The notes below the pieces were generated by a model. It was given only the letters and a program-made list of their open reading frames with translations, was not told where the DNA came from and made no database searches. This document shows, one piece after another, positions 1-7,785 of a DNA stretch of 10,816 bases (the stretch's first letter is position 1; each line of letters starts with the position of its first letter). The position numbers and the translations under genes are program-made. Origin of the DNA: CAZNRY01 sp964575675 (lineage in GTDB: Bacteria > Eisenbacteria > RBG-16-71-46 > CAIMUX01 > VGJL01); NCBI GenBank assembly GCA_964575675.1, contig CAZNRY010000141.1:1-10816 (forward strand), in the 5' to 3' direction.

Positions 1-758
1 GGGAACTCCTTGGTCATGACGGGGCCGTTCTGCAGATGATTGCTCTGCGGACCTAGATAGGGTTGGATGTGCGCGGCGTCGAGGACGGGCTCGGTCCGTT
101 CTCCAGTGATCGCGCACCTCCGGCCGTATGCATCGAGAAGCCTTGCGCGAAACGTGCCCTGGCCTTCCCGGCGGACGACCTGAGCCTGGACGATCTTGCG
201 TTGATCAACATCTCGGACAATGAACCGTTCGACAAGCTCGCGCGGTGGCTGTTGGTGATCCTGCTGGATTGCTCCCAGCAAACGATCGGCGCGCCCGGGA
301 TCGTGTTCCGAGGCTCCGCGCATCTGACTCGGATGCCACCCCTCTGCTGTGCCCCATGGAATCCAGCGATGTTGATCCCAAAACACTGCGTCGCGAAGAA
401 TGGTGCACCCTATCACCCGCATGTTCCGGATCAACTCGATCGGATCCTCGTCTCGGTAGTTGGCGATCGAGGTCGAGAGTTCGAGGAGACCGGGAGCTCC
501 ATTCTTCTCGCCAAAGCAGGACCATGCCTCGTCCAGCCTCAGTGTCGTGAAGTGCGCAAAGAACCCATACCCCGCAATCGCGTTTCGCGGCTTCTTCAAT
601 CGAAGAAAGATCGGTTCACCGGGTCCGAACTTCTTCAGGGGTTTCCCCGATGGGTTCCAGAAGTTGACCTCATCCACTCGTCGACGTTCGTCTGACAGGT
701 CGGAAAGAAAGTCGAACCACTTGATATCGGTCACCGCGATGTAGGGGGCGAGTGCCAT
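1..758 (-). CDS. HNH endonuclease, 3' end cut off by window edge
   Basis: Predicted HNH-family DNA endonuclease (HNH_2-like), of the kind found as restriction or defence nucleases. The open frame gives 252 residues and runs off the left edge. Residues 1-135 form a separate domain rich in aromatics (VTDIKWFDFL, VNFWNPSG, PRNAIAGYGFFAHF), which I read as a PUA/EVE-like module; that fold call is from memory of the family. A variable linker follows, then the HNH core from about residue 200: GTFRARLLDAYGRRC, CAITG at 215-219, the first catalytic-type His in AAHIQPY at H230, and N244. The last His of the motif and about 60 residues would lie outside the window, judging by related proteins of about 310 residues. 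ATG at 758 is chosen because conserved sequence begins there; an in-frame GTG at 770 is the alternative. No clear Shine-Dalgarno sequence precedes it. It lies 82 bp after the nucleotidyltransferase gene. Confidence 0.85.
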   Translation of the reverse strand, partial: MALAPYIAVTDIKWFDFLSDLSDERRRVDEVNFWNPSGKPLKKFGPGEPIFLRLKKPRNAIAGYGFFAHFTTLRLDEAWSCFGEKNGAPGLLELSTSIANYRDEDPIELIRNMRVIGCTILRDAVFWDQHRWIPWGTAEGWHPSQMRGASEHDPGRADRLLGAIQQDHQQPPRELVERFIVRDVDQRKIVQAQVVRREGQGTFRARLLDAYGRRCAITGERTEPVLDAAHIQPYLGPQSNHLQNGPVMTKEF

Positions 759-768
759 GGCGGGTCTC

Positions 769-797
769 ACACTAGCAGGGACCCGGACAGCGGGCAA
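769..797 (-). promoter_or_regulatory. candidate weak promoter for the HNH gene
   Basis: In the 82-bp spacer 759-840, the minus strand carries TTGCCC (792-797), a 17-nt spacer and TAGTGT (769-774). These match the sigma70 consensus at 4/6 and 3/6. The -10 element ends only 10 nt before the ATG, which would put the transcript start within a few bases of the start codon. This fits the absence of a Shine-Dalgarno sequence. The match is weak and could be chance. I see no terminator hairpin in this spacer. Confidence 0.25.
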
Positions 798-840
798 GAC
801 TGATGCCGCGTCGATCGTGTGCAGGAGGCGAACACGGTCC

Positions 841-1143
841 TCAGGCTGCGTACTGCACCACCGCGGTGCGAGCGACCTCGTCGCGGAAGTAAGGGCTCAA
901 GTCATTGGGCGTTCGTAGGTCCACACGCCTCCCGGCAAGCAAAACCGAAAGCTCCGCCTCGATGCCCGCAAGGCCCATCAGCCCCGGGGCCTTCTCAGGT
1001 TCGAACTCAACAAGGAGATCCACATCGCTGTCCGGTCGGTCGGTTCCTGCGAGGACGGAGCCGAACAGGGAGAGTCGGCGAATGTGGTGCCGGCGGCAAA
1101 TCACCGCAAGAGCCTCTCGATCAAATATCGGCTTCTGTGTCAT
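841..1143 (-). CDS. minimal nucleotidyltransferase (MNT family)
   Basis: 100-residue protein of the minimal nucleotidyltransferase family (polymerase beta-like fold). Family members include MntA, which transfers AMP onto a HEPN toxin and silences it. The active-site signature is complete: G28-S29, ten residues, then D40-V-D42 (FGSVLAG...DSDVDLLVEF), with a probable third acidic residue D75 in GRRVDLRTP. ATG at 1143 is chosen because it overlaps the stop of the upstream small gene (ATGA) and because family similarity begins there. A longer in-frame start at 1248 would add a low-complexity tail that overlaps the upstream gene. The ATGA overlap suggests translational coupling. No HEPN/DUF86 gene lies next to it in either direction, which is unusual. 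It is probably the last gene of the unit that begins at 7562. Confidence 0.85.
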   Translation of the reverse strand: MTQKPIFDREALAVICRRHHIRRLSLFGSVLAGTDRPDSDVDLLVEFEPEKAPGLMGLAGIEAELSVLLAGRRVDLRTPNDLSPYFRDEVARTAVVQYAA

Positions 1144-1292
1144 TTGTGTTTGTCCATCTGTCCGCGCGTTGGCCCGGTAGCAGGGGCGATTGCCGGACCC
1201 CTGACCTCGAAGATCCCCAATCGCGCAAGCTTCTTGAGTTCCTGCCATACGGTCGCATCGGCCAGCCGCGCGATGACCTCGCGAGGCGTCAT
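1140..1292 (-). CDS. small protein (about 50 aa), possible winged-helix piece
   Basis: Not a family I recognise. The 50-residue frame begins MTPREVIARLAD and contains VWQELKKLARLGIFEVRG. That pattern (helix, short turn, helix ending in a Leu-rich face, then a beta wing) resembles the end of a winged-helix DNA-binding domain, but it is too short for a whole one. Its TGA stop overlaps the ATG of the MNT gene by one base in an ATGA arrangement, which is the main argument that it is translated. The start is uncertain. ATG at 1292 has GGAG 12 nt upstream. An in-frame GTG at 1310 would add VELDRV, and the frame stays open to 1385 inside the helicase gene. Wing-plus-MNT fusions exist, so this could be a split HTH-MNT protein or a regulator of the pair. 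Confidence 0.5.
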   Translation of the reverse strand: MTPREVIARLADATVWQELKKLARLGIFEVRGPAIAPATGPTRGQMDKHK

Positions 1293-1341
1293 GACACGAT
1301 CCAGCTCCACAATGGCCAGATCGCCTCTTCGTCCCGAACGC

Positions 1342-4300
1342 TCAGTTCCGCGTGCCGTTCTCCCCGTCCACCTCCCCCGCCGCAAACCAATCCTCCCGCT
1401 CCCGTATCCCCCGCGCCTCGTCCTTTCCCATCAGAATCTGCGCCAATCGATAGAAGTGGCGGGTCATGGCCCCTGCGTCGGCTAGCTCGGTCGCCGCGAT
1501 CTCGAAGACCATGTACCCGCGGGAGCGCAGTTCCCCGCGAATCTGCCGGTCCTTTGCCGCCGTTACCGGGTTGCCATGGATGTGCTGGCTGAGACCGTCA
1601 AGGTAGATGCAAACTCCCGGATCCTCGGGGTCCTCACCCGGGAAGAAGCAATCGGGGGTCGTTGAGCCGAGGGGTAGGCCAAGCAGAATCTGATGCTGCC
1701 ACCGAGGCTCGGGGAATCCGGCGCGCTTGAGCATGTATCGCAGACGATGCTCCGCCACACTGGCCGGCACCTCCCGCCCCCGTGGCGCGACGTCAGGCAT
1801 CCGCGCGGGGATTTCGTGCTCGAACGCGATCTTCGTTCCCCAATCGGCCATGCGGCTACCCAACACATGACGATCGAGATGCCGGTGGTAGTAGGCATTC
1901 CGGAAGGTCTGGAGACAGTCGACGCACGATCGCAGACATCCGCTCGGGCACTCGGCGACAGCTTTGGACGCGGCTGCGACCACATCGTCCCAGCGCGCAA
2001 GGATCTGTTGGAGCAGGCCCGATCCGCCGGGGAGAGGATCGTAGAGGAGTCCGTCGACTTCCTCCGCGCCGGCCGAGCCGACGACGAGAACGTGCAGATC
2101 CTCTCGATCCATGTCGAGCACCTGCTCCGCGCCCACACGCAACGCCTCGAGAATCGAGTACGCCTCCTCCCGATTCGCACAGCCCTGCAACGTCAGCGCG
2201 TCGGCGACCGTGTCGGCATAGAAACCCGTCGGCTCGACGGCCTTCCCGCACCGCTCGCGGTGGTCTGCCGCGAACTTATCCCGCTCGGCCTGGCTCGAGA
2301 ACGGCGAGCGGCTTTGCCCGCAAACCACGCACACCGGGTACCCAAGAGCCCCGGTCGGCACGAGCCGAGAGGCTCCAACATTGACCATCCGCAGGTGGAC
2401 GTTTCGCCGGAATGTGAGCTTCCGCGGACCCCAGGCATACATGGATCCCTCGCCGTGGCGCCCTTGCTCGTACCCGTAGACGGCCACCTGGAGTTGAAAG
2501 CGGAACTCTTCCTCGTCACTGATGTGCGATGAATGGATCAGATCAACGTCGCAAATCGGAATCGCACGCAACCCGACCGCGCCCAGACCGATGGCGGTGG
2601 CTGGCCTGCTCGTGCCGATCTCAATGACCGCCTCGTTCGCCGGATCAACCTGGAACTGGAGCGGTTCGACCAGTGAGTCGAGGTGGTAGTACCTCGCGAC
2701 GAATCGGTGTCCGTTCGCATAGATCAGATTCCCGGGGACGTACTCCCGCAGCGCCACGGCCGGCGGGCGCGGGAGATCGAAGTCGCGCGTCGCCGTCAGC
2801 TCGCGAGGGACCCGCGCCGTCCCGATGACGGCCCCGGTCTCGAGTCCGTACCCAGGCAGGAACCCCTCGGCCGCGAGGACGCCGTAGGTGTTCGTGTCGT
2901 CGTATCCCTCGGCCTCCGTTCGATCCCGCCGTCGAATGCCCTTCAGCTTCTTGACGAGGCGATCGCAGCGCGCGCGAAGGGCGTCCTCGTCCGGATCGAG
3001 GGTCCCCTTCTGCCGACGGAGCGCGTCAAGCCGCTCCATCTGCTCCAGCGCCCAGTGCAGACGCCGGTGCAGTCCGCGTAATACCTCGGCAAAGCGATCC
3101 GGGGTGGCCGTGACCAACGCGGCCAGCCGCTCGGGACTCACGACCTCCGCGTCCTCGGCGGGCCATCCCTGCCCAAAGACCTCGCGGACGTGATCGGTCA
3201 GATCCGCCTCGTGCGCGTGGATCAACTCTTGGAGCGGCCCGACATCGAAAGGCTCCAAGCGAATGTTCCCATCCTCGAACAGGTAGGTGCTGATCTGCCC
3301 CGGGAACATCGCGCGGAGGACAGAGGCGACGGCATCGACTCCGCGGGCAAGCTGCCACAAACGCGTCAGAACGACGGCATGGACGTGTTGCTCGACCATG
3401 ACGTCGTTGCGGAGGTTGAATCGAGGCGGCTCCACGAGGCCGGAGAGCATCTTCATCGGATCGGCGAAGTAGGCGCGGTCATGCGATACGGGACGGGCAT
3501 AGGTCAGGATCACTGCCATCCGGTTGCGGCGCCCAGCTCGCCCAGCTCTCTGCCAGTAGTTCGATGGCAACGGCGGGACGTTTCGCATGAGGACAACGTC
3601 GAGCGATCCGATGTCCACGCCCAGCTCGAGGGTCGGAGTGCAGACGAGCGTGTTGATTCGATCTCCCTCGCCCTTGAAGGATCGCTCCAGGAACTCCCGC
3701 TCCTCCNNNNNNNNNNNNNNNNNNNNNNNNNNNNNNNNNNNNNNNNNNNNNNNNNNNNNNNNNNNNNNNNNNNNNNNNNNNNNNNNNNNNNNNNNNNNNN
3801 NNNNNNAGCTTGAGACCCGCAGGCACGCCCTTCATCAGGGGAAGGAACCCATACTGGATCTCAGGATCCCCCTCCATCCAGAACTTCGAGAAGATCATCC
3901 CCTCACGATCGAGAAGAAGGAGCCGGCGACGCATGTTGTCGAGGAGGGCTGCGATCCCTTCGACGAGCCGGTCCGGTTCGACGGCGAGGCGCGCCGCCCA
4001 TCGCTGGACGAACGGCAGGTCGGGCACGAGTCCGAGATAGTCGATCTTCATCCGGCCCCAAGGCTCTAGACCGACTCGTTGCTTGACGCCGGTCGCAATC
4101 TCCCGGAGCACCTGGATTCTCAGAAAACGCCGTCGCTCGCGGGCATGGACCTGTCCCGCGGCCTCCTTCCGGTGCAGGCGCCAGACCTCGGGGACGAGAG
4201 CGCTCGAGAGTTCATCATCCCGGTCGAGAAGATCGTCGAGGAAGGCGGTCAAGTCGCCGACCGAGACAGGTCCCTCCTTGATGCGACGCGCCATGAGCGC

Positions 4301-6391
4301 GCGCAGACGGTAGCGGCGTGCGTGGTCCTGCATCCAACCGGCTTGAAACGCCGCTTCTTGCCTGTTGTCGGCAAAGACGAGCAGGCGCTTCCGATCCGCT
4401 GCATGGAGCATGTTCTGCGCGAGCACGTGGACGTCCGACACTGTGACCGCACGGACCGGACGGGCCGGCTCGCGATAGCCGCCGCCCCACGAGTGCCCGG
4501 GAGCGGCGCAAGAGAGACACGAGGTGAGATAGCCGGGGTGCTTCTCATCCTGGCGGACGACGAAGATCGTGACGAGCGGTCCGGGTCGCCCGCAGGCGCG
4601 GCATGTCGCCGGCGCATCGGGATGAAGAGCCCCGCAGGCACGGCAGAGGTAGACCGGCACCGTGCGCGAACTCGGTTCGTCATCGTCGTCGGCGCCGACC
4701 ACGCGATCGACCAGGACAGCACGGCAGCCGCCCATCTGCTCATCCAGGCGGCGCCAGACGAGGGATGCATCCACAGCCTCTCCACCGCCGGGTTGCTTGC
4801 CGGTGAAGGCGAAGTCCTGGAGGAAGTGCACGAAATAGTGCTGCCCACAGGTCTGGCAAGTAAGAACCGAAAGGGCGACGAGCTCTTCGTCCTGCGCCCC
4901 CTCGACGCGCTCCTCGGCGGAGAGGGCAAGTAGCGGACCGTTTTGCTCAGGCGGGAAACTCACGACGGCGCCGCCTACGCCCCGCATGAAACAATGGACG
5001 ATCGGACGCAGCAACGGGCGGCCGTCATTCCGGGCAGCCGCGCCCAAGGTCAGCCAAACGAGAATCTCCTCCTCCGGCACCGGTCGGCCGGCCTTCTCGC
5101 TGACGAGCGTCGGCAGATCGGCGAGGGACCGCGGAACAAGAAGGGCGTCGGCGATCTGTTTTACCGTCTCGTTCGAAGCCAATCGGTCGTAGAGATCCTC
5201 GCGCCAGCGCTTCGCGTCGAGGGCGATCCCCGTCATCGCTCTGATCGCGGTGCGAACCTGCGGACCCGCGCCATCGCCCGCCTCCACCGCCTCGAGGATG
5301 TTGGGCAAGTGGATCTTTGGATCGCCCTGCAGGGGACCGCTCGCAGTCCGCTTCTCGGCCCAGATGGTCTCCTCGTATTCCTCCCCAACGAGCGCGACAT
5401 CGCCAGAGGCGACGCCGAAGAACCGGGCGGCAAAGTCGCGCGCCGCGTCGGGACCGCGAACCGGATCCGCGAGGGTGGCCGATGTCGCGATGCAAACGGT
5501 CTCCTTGGGATCCCGACCGCAATAGGCCCGGAGGCGGCGAATCAGGCACGCGATCTCCGCACCCGTAACTCCCGCCGCAGTATGCGCCTCGTCGAAGACG
5601 AGATAGTCGAGGAGGGCATGGTCGAAGAGTTCCACGTCCGCTTGGCGGGTAAGGAGAAGCTCGAGCTGCTTCACGTTCGTGAGCAGGATGCGGGGCTGCT
5701 GGCCGGCCGTGCGCATTTCCTCGCGGGAGCAGCGCTCCTCGGGCGGATGGACCGCGGTCCCCCGTTTCTCGCTCCGCGCTCTCTCAATGGCCTGCACATA
5801 GTCGGCCCGCGAGGCGCCCGGCCGCAATCTCTGCCCCGTGATGTCGGCCTTCTTCTCGGGCGTCTTGCCGACGTACATACCAAAGGTGACGCCCGTTCCG
5901 GCCAGTAGTTCGCGAAGGCGGCCGAGTTGATCCTCCGCGAGGGCGTTCATCGGGTAGATCAGGACGGCCGCAATGCCCGCGGGCGCCTTCTGATCGCGGA
6001 GGGAGAGGCATCGGCTGACAATGGGATAGAGGAAACACTCGGTTTTGCCCGATCCGGTTCCGGTCGAGACGAGCGTCGTGTTGCCGCCAGCTATCGAACG
6101 AATCGCCTTCTCTTGGTGACCGTAGAGGCGAGGATACGGCGCGATGCTCGTGAGAAGTGGGTGGAGGATCCCTTCGCGCGCCAGCTCCTCGATCGGCGCC
6201 CCGATGCGGAACGCTCGCGAGACGCTGATGTATGGTCCCTGAACGAGCGGCGTGCGCCGCGTCTCCTCCAAGGAGAGCAGGCTGCGCATCTGCGCGTAGA
6301 GACTTGGATCGGCGAACGGGTAGGCGGTCAGCTCATAGCGCAGGAAGTCGCTGATGACTTTCTCGGTGTAGGCGGTGGGGTTTAGGGACAT
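1342..6391 (-). CDS. giant DEAH helicase with DUF1998 region and C-terminal nuclease-like domain (interrupted by assembly gap)
   Basis: One gene read as two pieces around the N run. The N-terminal piece (861 residues) has Q93 in LYGHQEKAI, Walker A STGTGSGKT at 109-117, DEAH at 267-270 and SAT at 304-306. It then has Cys pairs (CQTCG near 511; CRACG twice near 582-600) and a motif IV-like KRLLVFADNRQEAAFQ. The C-terminal piece (787 residues) resumes with motif V (CTPTLELGVDIG) and motif VI (QRAGRAGRR). A Cys/His cluster (CVVCG...HRERCG) follows, then the DUF1998 signature GGSGLLQQI with CPSGCLRSCVDC. The last 140 residues look like a Vsr/DUF559-type PD-(D/E)XK fold: SVAEHRL, TTPDCFF, IYLDGLSQH. 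The family is that of large DUF1998 helicases such as Druantia DruE. Start ATG 6391 is 4 nt after the upstream stop. Methionines at 6877 and 3618 are not real starts: the first lies in the neighbouring gene, the second is internal. ATP-driven unwinding or translocation on foreign DNA is inferred. Confidence 0.88.
3707..3806. other. assembly gap (100 N)
   Basis: Exactly 100 undetermined bases, the conventional placeholder for a scaffold gap of unknown length. It interrupts the helicase between motif IV and motif V. The reading phases on the two sides join only if the true missing length is a multiple of three. By comparison with relatives recalled from memory, one to two hundred residues may be missing here. 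Confidence 0.97.
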
Positions 6392-6395
6392 GGCA

Positions 6396-7562
6396 TCATC
6401 CGTCCGACACCGGCGGACACTCAGCAGGGACCAGGTGTTCGAGGAGCTGCTCCGGATCGCAGACGAGAACCTCGAGATCACCTGACATCTGTGGATAGGG
6501 ACGCTCGACCTCCGGAACGACCAGGTAGTTCCGGCCATGCGGATGAACCGCGCGAAACGCATGAAGCGGCTTCGTGTCGAAGTCGCTTGGACTCCACTTG
6601 CACTCGATCGCGTCACACCGGTTTCTGCCCCGCGGAACAACGAAATCGACCTCGTGTCCCGCCCGATCGCGCCAGTACCGGACCTGTCCCGGTTCGAGCT
6701 CTGAACAGAGCGCGTCCAAGACCATGTGCTCCCACAGCACGCCGCACTCGGATGGGTGCAGCTCGTTCCATCCGTGCGCATGGGCGACGAAGCCCGTGTC
6801 GAACGCGTACGCCTTGGGTCGACGGAGTACTTCCTGTCGCCCGCCGGCATGATAAGGGCGGATCGGGCGGAGAACATGCGTCACGTCCAGAGCATCGAGG
6901 TACCCCGCCGCGGTTGGCCGAGAGATGCCTGCCAGCCGGGCAAGGTTGGTGACTTGGAGCACGCCCCCGCTCTGGCGCAGGAGAAGCTCGATGAGAGCGA
7001 GGAAGGCGCTCCGCTTTCCGATCCGGAAGAGCTCCTGGACATCCCGGGCGTAGAAGGAGTCAAGCCATTCGGAGTAGTAGCCGGGATCGGGTGCTGCGTT
7101 CAGAAGGGGTTCGGGAAGTCCGCCTCGGAGCAGACGCAGCTTGATGTCCGCAACCCCGAAGACGCGCCGCTCGCGATAAAGGACTGGGAGCAGCAGGACA
7201 CTCCGCTTGCGCCCGGCCAAGCTATCACGGAACTTCGTGGTCGCCGCCAGTGTCGACGATCCGGTGGCGATGACTCTGAGCTTCGGGAACGCATCCGCCG
7301 CAATCTTCAGCACGCGACTCGGATCCGGTAGCTGATGCACTTCGTCCAGGATCAGGATCGAGGCCGACAGTGAACGGAGGAATCGCTCGGGATCCCGCAG
7401 CTCCCTGGCAGCACCGGGCAGATCGCAGTTGATATAGACGGCGTCCGAGATGCCCCCCACCAGGGTTGTCTTCCCGACGCGGCGGACCCCCGTGAGCCAG
7501 ACGATCCTCGCCCTCTCCCAGGAGCGGTGTATCTTGTTGATCCAGAATGATCTAGCAATCAT
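6396..7562 (-). CDS. AAA ATPase with DUF4143-type C-terminal domain
   Basis: 388-residue P-loop ATPase of the AAA_14/DUF4143 class. These are widespread, poorly understood proteins, often of mobile or defence regions. Walker A is GVRRVGKT at 25-32, Walker B is ILILDEVHQLPD with D73-E74, and a sensor-1-like VIATGSS lies at 97-103. A helical middle with a winged-helix feel follows (GVLQVTNLARLAGISRPTAAGYLDALD). The C-terminus has HEVDFVVPRGRN and AIECKW, giving D306, E320 and K322, the spacing of a PD-(D/E)XK nuclease core. In this family the fold is often present without proven cleavage. ATG at 7562 is preceded by AAAAGG with 7-nt spacing. Its TGA lies 4 nt before the helicase ATG, so the two are probably co-transcribed and this gene is the first of the unit. 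Its function beside a helicase is unknown. Confidence 0.9.
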   Translation of the reverse strand: MIARSFWINKIHRSWERARIVWLTGVRRVGKTTLVGGISDAVYINCDLPGAARELRDPERFLRSLSASILILDEVHQLPDPSRVLKIAADAFPKLRVIATGSSTLAATTKFRDSLAGRKRSVLLLPVLYRERRVFGVADIKLRLLRGGLPEPLLNAAPDPGYYSEWLDSFYARDVQELFRIGKRSAFLALIELLLRQSGGVLQVTNLARLAGISRPTAAGYLDALDVTHVLRPIRPYHAGGRQEVLRRPKAYAFDTGFVAHAHGWNELHPSECGVLWEHMVLDALCSELEPGQVRYWRDRAGHEVDFVVPRGRNRCDAIECKWSPSDFDTKPLHAFRAVHPHGRNYLVVPEVERPYPQMSGDLEVLVCDPEQLLEHLVPAECPPVSDG

Positions 7563-7569
7563 GCAATTG

Positions 7570-7575
7570 CCTTTT
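7570..7575 (-). promoter_or_regulatory. ribosome binding site of the DUF4143 ATPase
   Basis: AAAAGG on the minus strand, 7 nt before the ATG at 7562. It supports that start. It overlaps the proposed -10 element, so it acts as a ribosome site only if transcription begins further upstream. Confidence 0.45.
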
Positions 7576-7599
7576 ACAGAATTCGCGGATTTGTGTCAA
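7571..7599 (-). promoter_or_regulatory. candidate sigma70 promoter for the four-gene unit
   Basis: The minus strand carries a perfect TTGACA (7594-7599), a 17-nt spacer and TAAAAG (7571-7576, 4/6 to consensus). The end of the -10 element is 8 nt from the ATG at 7562, so initiation at the usual distance would give a leaderless or almost leaderless mRNA. The position is right for driving the DUF4143 ATPase and the genes behind it. The spacer 7563-7785 is visibly richer in A+T than the flanking genes. Confidence 0.45.
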
Positions 7600-7649
7600 G
7601 TACGCTTCCTGTTCGTGAATCTCCGGGCGAGCGCAATGGAACCACGGCC

Positions 7650-7678
7650 ACAATTCGACCACCAAGTGGTCAGATTGT
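7650..7678. repeat. 29-bp imperfect palindrome, possible operator
   Basis: Inverted repeat centred at 7664. The outer arms are ACAAT (7650-7654) and ATTGT (7674-7678). The inner arms are GACCAC (7657-7662) and GTGGTC (7666-7671), around a CAA centre. Eleven of thirteen pairs match; the two mismatched positions separate the inner and outer arms. No T-run follows on either strand, so it is not an ordinary intrinsic terminator. It lies about 50 bp upstream of the proposed -35 box, which suits a dimeric regulator's site. A candidate regulator within the window is the small protein at 1140-1292, but that link is a guess. Confidence 0.5.
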
Positions 7679-7785
7679 CGAAATTGCCTGTATAGTATGA
7701 CTGATTCATTAGTTACACGGCTGCACGAAAGTCGAGATCCGATCCGTTGGGCTGAACACGTGGCGCCAACCCCACCGCCAACACC

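Noticed and set aside
63..695. Plus-strand 210-codon frame at the left edge
   Set aside because: It is the antisense shadow of the HNH endonuclease, whose conserved CAITG and AAHIQPY motifs fix the minus strand as coding.
819..1592. Plus-strand 257-codon frame over the MNT gene
   Set aside because: It is proline- and arginine-rich, without motifs, and opposite the clear MNT active site and the helicase tail.
1693..2532. Long plus-strand open frame (279 codons) opposite the helicase C-terminus
   Set aside because: It is antisense to well-supported helicase, zinc-cluster and DUF1998 sequence; long antisense frames are expected in high-GC genes. No recognisable motif.
3479..3706. Apparent frameshift in the helicase
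   Set aside because: The change of frame coincides exactly with the 100-N placeholder, so it reflects unknown gap length rather than a mutation.
4079..5908. Two consecutive long plus-strand frames (284 and 321 codons)
   Set aside because: Both mirror the helicase N-terminal piece, including its DEAH and SAT motifs. Their protein sequences are rich in Arg, Gly and Ala without domain signatures.
1342..6391. Naming the helicase druE and the locus Druantia
   Set aside because: Domain order is similar, but none of the Druantia partner genes is visible and the middle of the protein is missing, so the name would claim too much.
7746..7770. Small hairpin (GTTGG and CCAAC arms) after the mcrC stop, considered as a terminator
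   Set aside because: The arms are only 5 bp with a 15-nt loop, and no T-run follows.
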